Source: Oscillibacter sp. (GTDB lineage Bacteria > Bacillota > Clostridia > Oscillospirales > Oscillospiraceae). Taken from it: DNA of 64,000 nucleotides. The stretch covers positions 62,001 through 126,000 of the forward strand of contig JAFXQV010000021.1 in the NCBI GenBank assembly GCA_017526785.1, given 5' to 3'. The notes under the pieces are model-generated. The model saw nothing but the letters and a program-made list of their open reading frames with translations, made no database searches and was not told where the DNA came from. Of the stretch, positions 1-8,753 are shown in pieces (the first letter of the stretch is position 1; every line of letters starts with the position of its first letter). Position numbers and translations under genes: made by a program.

Positions 1-1
1 C

Positions 2-1069
2 CCCGTCAATATTATCATGGTCATGAATGAGGCCTTTTCTGACTTGCGTACCGTGGGACTGAACGAAAACCTTGACGTTATGCCGTTTATCGACAGTCTG
101 CGGGAGAATACCGTGCAAGGAAACCTGTATGTGTCGGTGTACGGCGGCGGAACGTGCAACACGGAATTTGAGGCGCTGACGGGCAACTCTTTAGCGTTCT
201 TTAACGCCGGGGCGTACCCGTACACGGAGAATGTCACAAAGCCCCTGTTTTCCTTGGCTTCGTACTTCCGGGACAGCGGCTACAAAACGGACGCTTTCCA
301 CGCCAACAACCCGAAAAACTGGAACCGGAATATTGTCTATCCAAATCTCGGCTTTGAGACGTTCCACAGTATCGGGGACTATCTCACTTTGACGGAGAAT
401 CCGAACCTGCACGAACACCCGGCGGACATTTCCGACTATCTGAATATGGAACGTGTTAGCGAATCCTATCGGGGGCAGAACCGCTTTCTGTTCAATGTCA
501 CTATGCAGAACCATTCTCCGTATAACCGCTGGGAGGACGTACAGGAGGCGGAAAGCGTCACGGAATACGGCGCGGAACTCTATTTTGATACCAAAGTATA
601 CCTGTCTCTTGTCAAGGCTTCCGATGACGCCGTGCAACAGCTTGTGGAGACGTACCGGGACAGTGACGAGCCGACGATGATTATCTTTTTCGGCGACCAT
701 CAGCCGTCCCTTCCCTACGGGGCTTTAGTGGAAATGGCTTTCAAACAGCAGTTGGACGCATATCAGACAAAGTTTTTCGTATGGACAAACTACGAGACGG
801 CGGCGGAATCGGACGTGCAAATCAGCGCGAATTATCTGCCGTGGCTGATTCTGGAACGCGGGAATTTCCCGTTGCCGCCCTATGTGCGGATGTTGAAAGA
901 AGTTCATGAAAAGTACCCCGTGATTTCGTCACAGGGTGTCGTGGACGCGGACGGCGCGGTGTATGGGAGCGTCGCCGAACTCGCCGACGACCCGCTGATT
1001 CAGAAGTATCAGTATGTGCAGTACGCGAACCTGTTCGACGAGCTGGACGCGGCGTGGTTCACGCCCTGA
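2..1069 (+). CDS. LTA synthase-like phosphoglycerol transferase (sulfatase fold), 5' partial
   Basis: The reading frame is open from the first bases, and the residues before the first Met read PVNII, so the gene starts outside the window and the N-terminal membrane segments are missing. What remains is the extracellular sulfatase-fold domain of the LtaS family, which transfers phosphoglycerol or related groups to cell-envelope polymers. Visible landmarks are the metal-ligand region MNEAFSD, the catalytic-threonine region GGGTCNTEFEALTG (S. aureus LtaS carries its Thr nucleophile in the equivalent KTSD segment), the WNRN motif, and FGDHQPS with the C-terminal Asp/His metal ligands. The next gene, a polysaccharide ligase-like membrane protein, starts 21 bases downstream, suggesting a shared envelope-polymer role. 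The actual donor and acceptor cannot be told from sequence. Confidence 0.88.
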   Translation, partial: PVNIIMVMNEAFSDLRTVGLNENLDVMPFIDSLRENTVQGNLYVSVYGGGTCNTEFEALTGNSLAFFNAGAYPYTENVTKPLFSLASYFRDSGYKTDAFHANNPKNWNRNIVYPNLGFETFHSIGDYLTLTENPNLHEHPADISDYLNMERVSESYRGQNRFLFNVTMQNHSPYNRWEDVQEAESVTEYGAELYFDTKVYLSLVKASDDAVQQLVETYRDSDEPTMIIFFGDHQPSLPYGALVEMAFKQQLDAYQTKFFVWTNYETAAESDVQISANYLPWLILERGNFPLPPYVRMLKEVHEKYPVISSQGVVDADGAVYGSVAELADDPLIQKYQYVQYANLFDELDAAWFTP

Positions 1070-1090
1070 AATCAAATGGAGGGAGATATT

Positions 1091-2473
1091 ATGAAATCAC
1101 GCTGGAAAATGCCCCGCTTTTCGTCCCCGGGCGAGTTTTTTAACTGGCTTCCGCAGTCATGGGTAGACGCCCCGGCGCTGTTCGCGCTGGCGGCGTTCTG
1201 CCTGTTTCCGGTGCCTGTCGCGGTTCACGCCCTGTTCGCCAAGTCCTTTGACCTCATGGTGATTGACAGCATGGAAATACTGGACTACTTTGTGTTTCCG
1301 TGTACGGCTTTCATTACCGTGCTTGTCTATGTCTTTACGCTGGGGAAGCTGTGGCGCGCGAAACTCTCCCCGATGGAAGAGTTCAAAAAACATACGGTCT
1401 TTGTACTGTTTCTCTTTCTTGTGGTGTGGATGAGTGTGGGCTTCGTCGCCGTACACGGCAGGACGCTGGAAGCGTCGTACGGGTTCGCGTTAAACCACGA
1501 GTCGATTTACCTGCAGATGGAATACTTTTTAGGCTTCTTCGCGCTGGGCGTGGCGATGGGGAATCCGCGCTGGAAGCTCTGGTTTCTGCGCGGCGTGACG
1601 GCGGTGAGTGTGTTTCTGGTGCCTTGCGCCTTTTACTTCTGGCACCACATCACGGCGACCCCTGTCTATTATGACTGGCGGCCTTCCGTGGCCTGTATCT
1701 GGACGAATATCAACTATTACGGCTACGTCCTGACGGTATGCGTCAGCCTGTCGGCGGCGCTGTTCGCGGGGGCGGAGTCGTGGCGCTGGCGCGTGTTCTA
1801 CGGCGTCGCGCTGGCGGCCAACTCCGTTGCGCTGTGCTACAATGACACCTTGGGCGCGTGGATTGGGGCGTTTTGCGGGTGCGCGTTCGTGGTGGCGGTG
1901 TACTGGCTCCGGGACGGGAAGTGCAACCGCTGGGCGCTTGTCGCGCTGGGACTGTTCGCGCTGTCCATGCTGGCGGCGGGCGTGGTCAATGGCAAATTGG
2001 CCTATAATTTTACGCGCTTGACAAGGGACGTGGGACTGGTGCTGACCGAACCGGATTCGGAAACGGCACAAAATGCCGGTTCCGGACGCTGGCTTATCTG
2101 GGTGCGTTCCATGAAGCTCATCCGGCGGTATCCGCTGTTTGGTATCGGCTTCGAGGGCGTGATAACAAAGAACGTGCTGAACTTTGTAGGGAACGCCCGC
2201 CCGCATAACGAGTACATGCAGTACGCGCTTTTCTACGGCGTCCCCGCCGCGATTCTGTACACGCTGGGCTGTCTGGGCGTCTACATCCGCGGCTGGCGGC
2301 TCCGCGCCCGGCTGGATAACGCGACGCTGGCGGCGTTGTGCGCGGCGTTCGGGTATCTGTGCGGGGCGTTCTTCGGAATCACGGTGTACAATACCGCGCC
2401 GTACCTGTTCATTATGCTGGGGCTGGGCTACGTCCGCGCCTCGGACACGCTCCCCGCGCGGAAACGTTCGTGA
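1091..2473 (+). CDS. O-antigen ligase/polymerase-like polytopic membrane protein
   Basis: This 460-residue, very hydrophobic protein has about ten to twelve predicted membrane segments. A large loop near residues 310-375 leads into RPHNEYMQYALFYG, which resembles the Wzy_C / O-antigen ligase signature. Proteins of this family join or polymerise glycans on lipid carriers at the outer face of the membrane. An in-frame ATG lies at 1076, but GGAGGG at 1078-1083 sits 7 bases before the ATG at 1091, so the latter is chosen. It follows the LtaS-like gene closely and is followed by a terminator, so the two probably form the end of one transcript. The substrate is unknown. The family is poorly conserved, so the ligase versus polymerase assignment is open. 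Confidence 0.75.
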   Translation: MKSRWKMPRFSSPGEFFNWLPQSWVDAPALFALAAFCLFPVPVAVHALFAKSFDLMVIDSMEILDYFVFPCTAFITVLVYVFTLGKLWRAKLSPMEEFKKHTVFVLFLFLVVWMSVGFVAVHGRTLEASYGFALNHESIYLQMEYFLGFFALGVAMGNPRWKLWFLRGVTAVSVFLVPCAFYFWHHITATPVYYDWRPSVACIWTNINYYGYVLTVCVSLSAALFAGAESWRWRVFYGVALAANSVALCYNDTLGAWIGAFCGCAFVVAVYWLRDGKCNRWALVALGLFALSMLAAGVVNGKLAYNFTRLTRDVGLVLTEPDSETAQNAGSGRWLIWVRSMKLIRRYPLFGIGFEGVITKNVLNFVGNARPHNEYMQYALFYGVPAAILYTLGCLGVYIRGWRLRARLDNATLAALCAAFGYLCGAFFGITVYNTAPYLFIMLGLGYVRASDTLPARKRS

Positions 2474-2482
2474 ACGCTATAA

Positions 2483-2514
2483 CGCCCCTCTCCGTCGCCG
2501 GGAGGGGCGCTTTT
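2483..2514 (+). terminator. Rho-independent terminator
   Basis: The stem CGCCCCTC (2483-2490) pairs with GAGGGGCG (2502-2509) and is followed by TTTT. It lies ten bases after the ligase-like gene and faces the convergent toxin gene. It belongs to the recurring CCCTC/GAGGG hairpins of this genome. Confidence 0.75.
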
Positions 2515-2520
2515 ATGACG

Positions 2521-2925
2521 CTATACCGGAATGACACATTTTTCCTCATAGTCAGGAATCAGCGCGTCATGCGTCATGAATGAGAGATTCTCAATCTTGG
2601 CCTGCGCCAACAGCAGTCGGTCAAAAGGGTCGTTGTGTTCCCTGAGCGCGTTTGGTCTGGCAAGTGTGCGTACCGCGAGAATGTGCTTATCGGAAAGCCC
2701 CAGAGGCACAAACCCCGCTTCCCGGCACGCTTCTGAAAAATCAGCTTCATCAAACGGAATGCTTCCGGGTCTCCGGGCATGCTTCAAAAGCACCTCCCAG
2801 ACAGAAACCGTGCTGTAATAAATCGTGTTACCGGGGTCAAGAATCAATTCCCGTGCTTTTTCAGAAAGCGCGGGGTCATCATTCAGCGCCCAGATTGCAA
2901 TATGGGTATCAAGGAGAATGTTCAC
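2521..2925 (-). CDS. PIN-domain toxin, VapC family
   Basis: The 134-residue protein has a complete PIN fold: the first acidic residue in LLDTHIAIWAL, the conserved Glu in STVSVWEV, and the C-terminal acidic cluster in HNDPFDRLLLAQA. These residues coordinate Mg2+ in PIN ribonucleases. VapC toxins cleave tRNA or rRNA when their antitoxin is degraded. Translation appears to start at GTG (2925), which overlaps the antitoxin stop (ATGTGA), a typical coupled arrangement. The antitoxin lies directly upstream. Length and motif order match functional VapC-type toxins, with no sign of decay. The RNA target cannot be predicted. Confidence 0.9.
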   Translation of the reverse strand: MNILLDTHIAIWALNDDPALSEKARELILDPGNTIYYSTVSVWEVLLKHARRPGSIPFDEADFSEACREAGFVPLGLSDKHILAVRTLARPNALREHNDPFDRLLLAQAKIENLSFMTHDALIPDYEEKCVIPV

Positions 2926-3167
2926 ATGCCGCCTCCCGTCAACATTTCGGCAATTCCGGCGTTATCGGCGTCAAAATCGCCCTTCACGGTGAACCTGCCC
3001 TTGGCGACGCCGATACGTTTGGAAACAGGTACCTCATGGATGAGCGTAATTTTCACCACGGGCTTTCCGTTTCTGGCAACCGTGATAAAGTCTTCCTTTT
3101 TTGTTTCCAAAAGGTGAATCAGCTTGAAGAAATCGGCCTTTGTTTCGGGGATATTGACCTGCATCAT
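2922..3167 (-). CDS. Phd/YefM-type antitoxin of the PIN toxin
   Basis: This is an 81-residue protein whose core reads MQVNIPETKADFFKLIHLL followed by VARNGKPVVKITLI, the pattern of Phd/YefM antitoxins: an N-terminal DNA-binding part and a C-terminal tail that neutralises the toxin. Several starts are possible (GTG 3176, GTG 3170, ATG 3167, ATG 3164). AAAGGA is best spaced for ATG 3167 or GTG 3170, and ATG is preferred. The gene overlaps the toxin by four bases and probably represses its own promoter at 3194-3221, as is usual for the family. Confidence 0.87.
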   Translation of the reverse strand: MMQVNIPETKADFFKLIHLLETKKEDFITVARNGKPVVKITLIHEVPVSKRIGVAKGRFTVKGDFDADNAGIAEMLTGGGM

Positions 3168-3193
3168 CACAGTCACTTCCTTTCACTGCGTAC

Positions 3194-3221
3194 AGTATAG
3201 CAGAAGCGGACGGAAAAGCAA
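3194..3221 (-). promoter_or_regulatory. SigA-type promoter of the PIN toxin-antitoxin pair
   Basis: On the minus strand TTGCTT (3216-3221) and TATACT (3194-3199) are separated by 16 bases, about 25 bases upstream of the antitoxin start. Confidence 0.6.
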
Positions 3222-3238
3222 CAGAAACCGGACGAAAT

Positions 3239-3265
3239 GCCCCCTCTCCGTTGCGGGGAGGGGGC
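3239..3265. terminator. GC-rich hairpin between receptor gene and toxin-antitoxin promoter
   Basis: The stem GCCCCCTC (3239-3246) pairs with GAGGGGGC (3258-3265). It lies ten bases past the stop of the minus-strand chemotaxis receptor and probably ends that transcript, although only a weak T-rich stretch follows. Confidence 0.6.
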
Positions 3266-3274
3266 GGACTGATA

Positions 3275-4978
3275 TTACCGGGTGCGGACGCCGGAGTTAG
3301 TTTCCTTGCGGAGCGTGAAGCGGCCGACCAAGTCTTTCAGGACGTTGGCCTGTCCGGACAGTTCCTCACTGGCGGCGGCGGATTCCTCGGCGGTGGCGCT
3401 GTTGGTCTGCACCACGCTGGAAATCTGGTCAATGCCCGTGCTGACCTGCTGAACGTCCTTGGACTGAACGTCAGTGGCCTGCGAGATACGCGTCACGGCG
3501 TCCATGACCTTCTGGGCGCGGATGACGACTTCTTTCAGGGATTCGTCGGTCTCGACGGAGAGGCGGCTGCCCTCGTTGACGGCCTTGACCGTCTCTTCAA
3601 TGAGCGTCGCCGTACTCTTGGACGCCTCCTGTGACTTGGTGGCGAGGTTGCGGACTTCATCGGCGACGACCGCGAAGCCCTTGCCGGCGGCTCCGGCGCG
3701 GGCGGCCTCCACCGCCGCGTTGAGCGCCAGAATGTTTGTCTGGAAAGCGATATCCTCAATGGTCTTGATAACCTTGCTGATTTCGAGTGACTTTTCCTCA
3801 ATGGCCTTCATCGCGCCCATTAAGTCGGCCATATGGCGCGAGCAAACGGCAATCTGGTCATGGGAGGCCTGATTGTCCACCTTGGCGTTTTGGGCGTGCA
3901 GGGCGGTTTCGTCGACGGCGTGGGAAATGCCGTTGATAGTCTCGGCGAGTTCGGAGATACTCGAAGCCTGTTCCGTGGCACCCTGCGCCATGGCCTGCGC
4001 GCTGGCGGAGATATGCTCGCCGCCGCTGTTTACTTGGTCGGCGGAGATGTCAATCTGTAGCATGGTCTCACTGACGGCGCGGCTAAGTTTCGTCATAGCC
4101 TCCTGAATGCGGGAGAACGAGCCGAGGTACATGTCCTCGTTGCGACTGCGGATGTTGAAGTCACCCTCCCCCATTGCCTTCAACTGCATTTCGATGTCGG
4201 TGATGATTTCCTTCAATGTGGCGGTGAGGTTGCGCATATTGTCGGCGAGGTGTCCGAGGGCGTCCTTTCCGGTGTAGCGGATGACGGAATCAAAGTCGCC
4301 CTTGGAGACCGCAAGCGTCACCTCCTGCATTTCGTTGACGGGCGTCGTAATGCTTTTGGCAATCGAGAGGGCGAGAAAGACGCTGACAACGGCGCTTAAA
4401 ATCATCATGACCACCACGGTGACATTGGCAACGGTCGTGGAAGCGACGCTGGCGCTTACCTTGTCCACGGCGCGGGCGTCGGCCTCTTTGCCGATGGTGT
4501 CGAAGAGGTCGCGCATTTCGTTGGCGATGGGCTGATAGGTATCGCGGAGGTAGATGTAGCCGTTATCGAGGTCGCCGCGCTCGGCGTAGACATAGAGATT
4601 GTTAATCATGGGCGTGACTTGCGTCAGCAGGGTGTCGAGCCGGGTCAAATTGGACTGGTCGCCGGTATAGGTACGGTCGAGCGCGTCGACGGCTTCCTGA
4701 AAGGTAACATATTCCGCCTTGGCGTCGTTGATGTAATCAGCGGAGCGGCGGGGGTCGGCCTCGACAGTCGTTTGCAGCAGATTGGCGCGCAGAGCGCCTA
4801 ACGCCCGCTTGCCCTTCCACGAGTTGACGACGGCCTGATGGGTGGTATCGTGGAAGTCAGTCAGCGTGTCGCCCAGACGCGTCAGCATGACGATGGAAAC
4901 AATTCCGGTGACGACCATAAAGGCAACCACAATCAAGAACGCCACAATCAGACGAGCCTTGATTTCCAGATTTTTCAT
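3275..4978 (-). CDS. Methyl-accepting chemotaxis protein
   Basis: This 567-residue transmembrane receptor begins with a signal-anchor helix (about residues 9-32). It continues with a helical extracytoplasmic domain of the four-helix-bundle type (about 35-185), a second membrane helix near 185-210, a HAMP linker, and a long cytoplasmic coiled coil. The signalling hairpin is nearly invariant: [19 protein letters not shown] and [15 protein letters not shown]. Such receptors control CheA autophosphorylation in response to a ligand bound outside. No che or flagellar genes lie in the window, so it is an orphan receptor locus. The start at 4978 is preceded by AAGGAG ten bases upstream and by a consensus promoter. 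The ligand is unknown. Confidence 0.95.
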   Translation of the reverse strand: MKNLEIKARLIVAFLIVVAFMVVTGIVSIVMLTRLGDTLTDFHDTTHQAVVNSWKGKRALGALRANLLQTTVEADPRRSADYINDAKAEYVTFQEAVDALDRTYTGDQSNLTRLDTLLTQVTPMINNLYVYAERGDLDNGYIYLRDTYQPIANEMRDLFDTIGKEADARAVDKVSASVASTTVANVTVVVMMILSAVVSVFLALSIAKSITTPVNEMQEVTLAVSKGDFDSVIRYTGKDALGHLADNMRNLTATLKEIITDIEMQLKAMGEGDFNIRSRNEDMYLGSFSRIQEAMTKLSRAVSETMLQIDISADQVNSGGEHISASAQAMAQGATEQASSISELAETINGISHAVDETALHAQNAKVDNQASHDQIAVCSRHMADLMGAMKAIEEKSLEISKVIKTIEDIAFQTNILALNAAVEAARAGAAGKGFAVVADEVRNLATKSQEASKSTATLIEETVKAVNEGSRLSVETDESLKEVVIRAQKVMDAVTRISQATDVQSKDVQQVSTGIDQISSVVQTNSATAEESAAASEELSGQANVLKDLVGRFTLRKETNSGVRTR

Positions 4979-5049
4979 CTCAATGTTTCTCCTTCATGTT
5001 GTAATATGCGGCCTCTCCCCGAAATGACCGGGTTCGACTGTTCCCGTTC

Positions 5050-5078
5050 ATTATATCCTGTTTCGGGCGTAAGGTCAA
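5050..5078 (-). promoter_or_regulatory. SigA-type promoter of the chemotaxis receptor
   Basis: Minus-strand TTGACC (5073-5078), a 17-base spacer and a perfect TATAAT (5050-5055), about 70 bases upstream of the receptor start. Confidence 0.8.
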
Positions 5079-5142
5079 TCCCGAAATTTTTTTGCATGCG
5101 GACGCCTCCCCCGCACAGCGGAGGAGGCGGGAGATTGCGGCG

Positions 5143-5319
5143 TCAATCGCGCATTTTCTTGGCGGGCGGGGGACCTTTCGTCGCCCGCTTGATTTCGGCG
5201 TACTGCTCCGGCGTCAGCGACCCGAGAAGCGCCACCCGCAGGTCGTCGATGTCGCTTAACTTCCCCTTGGAGGTGAATATTTTCCGCTCCCACTGATTCC
5301 ACGTCAAGTCGTCTTTCAT
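5143..5319 (-). CDS. Small hypothetical protein, 58 aa
   Basis: A short ORF reading from MKDDLTWNQWERK to KKMRD, basic and soluble. An in-frame start exists 24 bases upstream, but AAAGGA is correctly placed for the ATG at 5319. I do not recognise a family. The segment SLTPEQYAEIKRATKGPP looks like a short helical motif near the end of larger clostridial proteins, so a small regulatory protein or a gene remnant are both possible. It lies 63 bases after glgA, with a GC hairpin in between, and GC hairpins flank it on both sides (5103-5129 and 5348-5370). Confidence 0.5.
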   Translation of the reverse strand: MKDDLTWNQWERKIFTSKGKLSDIDDLRVALLGSLTPEQYAEIKRATKGPPPAKKMRD

Positions 5320-5347
5320 GGTTAAGTGTCCTTTCTCGCGCAAGACA

Positions 5348-5370
5348 GCCCCTCCCGCGCGGGGAGGGGC
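5348..5370. terminator. GC-rich hairpin after glgA
   Basis: GCCCCTCCC (5348-5356) pairs with GGGAGGGGC (5362-5370) around a tight loop, twelve bases beyond the glgA stop. A related hairpin, CGCCTCC/GGAGGCG, lies at 5103-5129 after the small ORF. Confidence 0.55.
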
Positions 5371-5382
5371 GTTTGTCCGTGA

Positions 5383-7191
5383 TTACGGCTTGAGTTCCAG
5401 ATAGAGGGCGCGGTACTGTTTGGCGGAGTTCTCCCACGACACGTCCTTGTCGATGTTGCGGAGAACCATTTCGTCCCAGCGGTCGCGCTGTGTGAAGTAC
5501 ATGGTCTTGGCGCGGTTGATGGCGTCAAGGAGCAGTCCGGCCTCGTAGCGGTCGAACGTGAAGCCGTTGCCCTCGTTGGTGTACTCGTTGTAGGGCTGCA
5601 CGGTGTCTTTGAGGCCGCCAGTTTCGCGCACGATGGGTGCGGTGCCGTAGCGCATGGCGATTAACTGCGTCAGCCCGCAGGGCTCAAACTGGCTCGGCAC
5701 AAGCAACGCGTCGGAACCGGCGTAAATCATATGCGCCCGGCCTTCGTCGTACATGATGTTGGAGCAGACACTGCCCTTGTAGGTGTTCTCGTAGTAGCGG
5801 AACGCGTCCTCGTACTGCTTATCGCCAGTGCCGAGTACGACAACTTGTGTGTTGCCGTCAATCAACTGCTGGAAGATGGCGTTGATAAGGTCAAGGCCTT
5901 TCTGGTTGGTGAGGCGGGAAATCAGGCCGATGACAAATTTGCCTGAATCCTGTTCAAGTCCCAACTGCTTTTGGAGTTCGAGCTTGTTTTGCTTCTTGGC
6001 CTCGATGACGTTGGAGCGGTCGTAATTGGCGGCCAGAAGCGGGTCTGTGTTGCTGTCCCACTGTTCGCAGTCGATGCCGTTGACGATGCCGCGCAGTTTG
6101 CCGGAGTGGTAACGGAGATGGGCGTCGAGCTTCTCGCCGTAGAAATCGGTCTGAATCTCCCCGGCGTAGGTGTTGCTGACGGTGGTAATCATATTGGCGT
6201 AGGTCAGGCCGCCTTTCAGCATGTTGGCGTCCTGATAGCCCTGCTTCAACACGGCGTAGTCAAAGACGTAGTCGGGCAGTCCGGACCAGTATTTGATGGT
6301 CTTGATATCGTAAATGCCTTGGAAGCGGAGGTTGTGAATGGTGAGAATGGTCTTGGCGTTGGTGATGGGGGTCTCGGCGAACTGGGTACGCAGATAGATA
6401 GGCACTAACGCCGCCTGCCAGTCGTGGCAGTGGATGATATCGGGAATCCAGTCCATATAATTGAGCGCCGCGAGCGCCGCCTTGGCGAAGTAGCAGAATT
6501 TCGGAATATCGTCCACCAGATTGGTATAGGGATTGCCCCAACTGAAGAACTCCTCGTTGTCGATGAAGTCGTAGACCACGCCGTCCCACACATACTCCAT
6601 AATGCCGACGTAGTAAGTCTTGCCGTCGGCGCAGAGATTCATGTAGAAGTCGCCGCGGAAAATCATCTTATCCTGATACTTCTGGGGAATGCACTTGTAG
6701 CGGGGGAGAATGACCTTGACATCACAGTTCTGCTTGGTCAGGGCTTTGGGGAGCGCGTACATGACATCGCCCAAGCCGCCCGTCTTGACGAACGGGTAGC
6801 ACTCCGAACCGATAAAGGCGACACTGCGTCTGGGCTGGGGAAGTTCGGGCGCGGGGGCGGCAACGGGTTCGGGAGCCGCTTCCGGCACGGAGGCGGGAAC
6901 GGCTTCCGGTTCGGGGGCGGCGGCCACTTCCGGCGCGGAGGCAGGAACGGCTTCCGGTTCGGGGGCGGCGACGGATTCAGCGGCCACTTCCGGCGCGGGG
7001 GCAGGAACGGCTTCCGGTTCGGGGGCGGCGACGGATTCAGCGGCCACTTCCGGCGCGGGGGCGGCGACCGCTTCCGCGACGGGTTCGGCTACCGCTTCGG
7101 CGGCTGTCTGAAACATCGGCTCTACAACCGCTTCCGCCGCGACTTTCGCGGCCTTCTTCTTTCCCTTTTTTTCCGTCTTTTTGGTAGACAT
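5383..7191 (-). CDS. glgA: Glycogen synthase (ADP-glucose type) with Ala/Pro/Glu-rich N-terminal extension
   Basis: This GT5 enzyme adds glucose from ADP-glucose to growing alpha-1,4-glucan. The catalytic body starts near residue 120 with RRSVAFIGSECYPFVKTGGLGDV, containing the KTGGLGDV nucleotide-sugar motif. It continues through HCHDWQAALVPIYLR, GLISRLTNQKGLDL and the C-terminal PSQFEPCGLTQLIAMRYG loop. Typical GlgA proteins are about 480 residues. Here about 115 extra residues precede the enzyme: a Lys-rich start, then repeats of AAESVAAPEPEAVPA. A TTG lies two codons upstream, but AAAGGAG is nine bases before ATG 7191. No other glycogen genes are in the window. The extension is probably disordered, and its role is unknown. 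Confidence 0.93.
   Translation of the reverse strand: MSTKKTEKKGKKKAAKVAAEAVVEPMFQTAAEAVAEPVAEAVAAPAPEVAAESVAAPEPEAVPAPAPEVAAESVAAPEPEAVPASAPEVAAAPEPEAVPASVPEAAPEPVAAPAPELPQPRRSVAFIGSECYPFVKTGGLGDVMYALPKALTKQNCDVKVILPRYKCIPQKYQDKMIFRGDFYMNLCADGKTYYVGIMEYVWDGVVYDFIDNEEFFSWGNPYTNLVDDIPKFCYFAKAALAALNYMDWIPDIIHCHDWQAALVPIYLRTQFAETPITNAKTILTIHNLRFQGIYDIKTIKYWSGLPDYVFDYAVLKQGYQDANMLKGGLTYANMITTVSNTYAGEIQTDFYGEKLDAHLRYHSGKLRGIVNGIDCEQWDSNTDPLLAANYDRSNVIEAKKQNKLELQKQLGLEQDSGKFVIGLISRLTNQKGLDLINAIFQQLIDGNTQVVVLGTGDKQYEDAFRYYENTYKGSVCSNIMYDEGRAHMIYAGSDALLVPSQFEPCGLTQLIAMRYGTAPIVRETGGLKDTVQPYNEYTNEGNGFTFDRYEAGLLLDAINRAKTMYFTQRDRWDEMVLRNIDKDVSWENSAKQYRALYLELKP
6901..7062. repeat. Tandem 60-bp coding repeat in glgA
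   Basis: A 60-base unit at 6961-7020 is followed immediately by an exact copy of its first 42 bases (7021-7062); a shortened copy precedes it from about 6901. It encodes the Ala/Pro/Glu-rich extension of glycogen synthase and keeps the reading frame, so repeat number can vary without breaking the enzyme. Confidence 0.85.
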
Positions 7192-7282
7192 ACGCAAAAT
7201 CTCCTTTGTTCCATCCTGTATTGAACGCGGGTTTCCTCACGTTGCAATGATAGGTCCGCTGTTTTTGCCAGTTACGTTCTCT

Positions 7283-7311
7283 ATGATACCATTTTCTGTA
7301 TCAAATGTCCA
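7283..7311 (-). promoter_or_regulatory. Probable SigA promoter of glgA
   Basis: Minus-strand TGGACA (7306-7311), a 17-base spacer and TATCAT (7283-7288), about 90 bases upstream of glgA. Both boxes are one base off consensus. Confidence 0.55.
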
Positions 7312-7343
7312 GTGTTTTTTGCGACCGCCGGACAAAAGATGTG

Positions 7344-8753
7344 TCAGCGCGGGAACGCGGCGCGGTAGACCGCCAGCGCCCCCCGGTACATTTGATAGCA
7401 GTCGAGTTTGGCGACGGTCTCAAACGGCGCGTGCATGCTCAGAACGGGTACCCCGGCGTCGAGCGTGGTAATATTGCGCTGTGCCATGTAGGCCGCGACG
7501 GTGCCGCCGCCGCCCGCGTCGACCTTGCCTAACTCGGCGATTTGCCAGATAACGCCGGATTCGTCGAAGATACGCCGGGCAAACGCGACGGTTTCGGCGT
7601 CGGCGTCGGACGCGCCGGACTTCCCGCGCGCCCCGGTGTACTTGCAGAGGCCGATTCCGTAATTGAGAAACGCGGCGTTTCGCTTGTCGTACACATCGGC
7701 GTAATCGGGGTCGAAGGCGGCGGTCACGTCGGCGCTCAGGCAGAACGATTTCTCGCGGCAGGCGCGGAGCGTGACGCCCTGCGCCGCGCACAAGTCCTCC
7801 ATGAACGTGTCGAACGCGGCGGAACGCATGCCCGTGACGCCCTCGGAGCCGATTTCCTCCTTGTCGGCGAGCATGCAGACGGCGGTCTTTTCGGGCGTCT
7901 CCGGCAAGTCCAGCAAAGCCTTTAACACCGCGTACGCGCACACCCTGTCGTCGTGGCCATACGAGCCAATCATGGAGCGGTCAAGGCCGATTTCGCACGC
8001 CGGGGACGCCGGAACCGCTTCCAGTTCGGCGGAGTTGAAATCGTCCTCGGTGACGCCGTATTTCTCGTTCAACAACTGCATGACGGCGAGTTTGACGCGT
8101 CCGCTGTCGTCCTCGTCTCCAATGGGACGGCTGCCCACTAACAGGTTCAGCGTCTCGGCGGGAATCGCGGTCGAGAGGGGTTTCTTGCCCTGTTCCTGTC
8201 CCAAATGCGGCAGTAAGTCCGTGATAACGAGTTTCGGGTCTCCGGGTTCCGCGCCGATGTTCACGGGAAGCGCGGTACCGTCTTTCAGGGCGACGACGCC
8301 GCGCAGTTCCAGCGGGATTGTCACCCACTGGTATTTCCGGATTCCGCCGTAGTAGTGCGTTTTCAGGAAAGCAAGCTCGTTTTCCTCATACAGCGGCGTG
8401 GGCTTCAGGTCAAGACGCGGGGAGTCGATGTGCGCGGCGGCCAGTTGGATTCCGTCGGAAAGCGGGCGTTTGCCGATATGCGCCAGCGTGACGGCCTTGC
8501 CCCGGTTGCGGATGTAGAGCTTGTCGCCGGGCTTGACCTCCTGCCCGCGCACATAGGGGCGGTATCCGCTTTCCTCCGCCATACGTACCGCCTCCGCCGC
8601 GCAGAGGCGCTCCGTTTTGCACCGGTTCAGGAAATCGATATACCCCGCGCAATAGGTTTCCATGGCGGCCTTGTCTGCGTCGGAAACGCGGTCGTAGCCG
8701 TTCTTTTTCGCGGTCAGCAGTTTCTTTTTGAGTTCCTTGTAGCTTTCACTCAC
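7344..8753 (-). CDS. apeB: M18 family aminopeptidase
   Basis: A 469-residue zinc aminopeptidase of the aspartyl-aminopeptidase (DNPEP/ApeB) family, which removes N-terminal, often acidic, residues from peptides in the cytoplasm. Family landmarks are AAHIDSPRLDLKPTPLYE with the first zinc-binding His, the catalytic Glu pair region LADKEEIGSEG, and the C-terminal PVLSMHAPFETVAKLD with the last His. Start choice: GTG 8753 has AAAGGA ten bases upstream, while the GTG at 8762 sits almost on the ribosome site. The gene overlaps the end of the tsaC-coaE fusion by eight bases and closes the seven-gene operon. Length matches the family. Confidence 0.92.
   Translation of the reverse strand: MSESYKELKKKLLTAKKNGYDRVSDADKAAMETYCAGYIDFLNRCKTERLCAAEAVRMAEESGYRPYVRGQEVKPGDKLYIRNRGKAVTLAHIGKRPLSDGIQLAAAHIDSPRLDLKPTPLYEENELAFLKTHYYGGIRKYQWVTIPLELRGVVALKDGTALPVNIGAEPGDPKLVITDLLPHLGQEQGKKPLSTAIPAETLNLLVGSRPIGDEDDSGRVKLAVMQLLNEKYGVTEDDFNSAELEAVPASPACEIGLDRSMIGSYGHDDRVCAYAVLKALLDLPETPEKTAVCMLADKEEIGSEGVTGMRSAAFDTFMEDLCAAQGVTLRACREKSFCLSADVTAAFDPDYADVYDKRNAAFLNYGIGLCKYTGARGKSGASDADAETVAFARRIFDESGVIWQIAELGKVDAGGGGTVAAYMAQRNITTLDAGVPVLSMHAPFETVAKLDCYQMYRGALAVYRAAFPR

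Noticed and set aside
3275-3634. Plus-strand frames over the receptor gene, such as 3251-3634
   Set aside because: They are Gly/Leu-rich antisense frames opposite the conserved signalling domain of the chemotaxis receptor.
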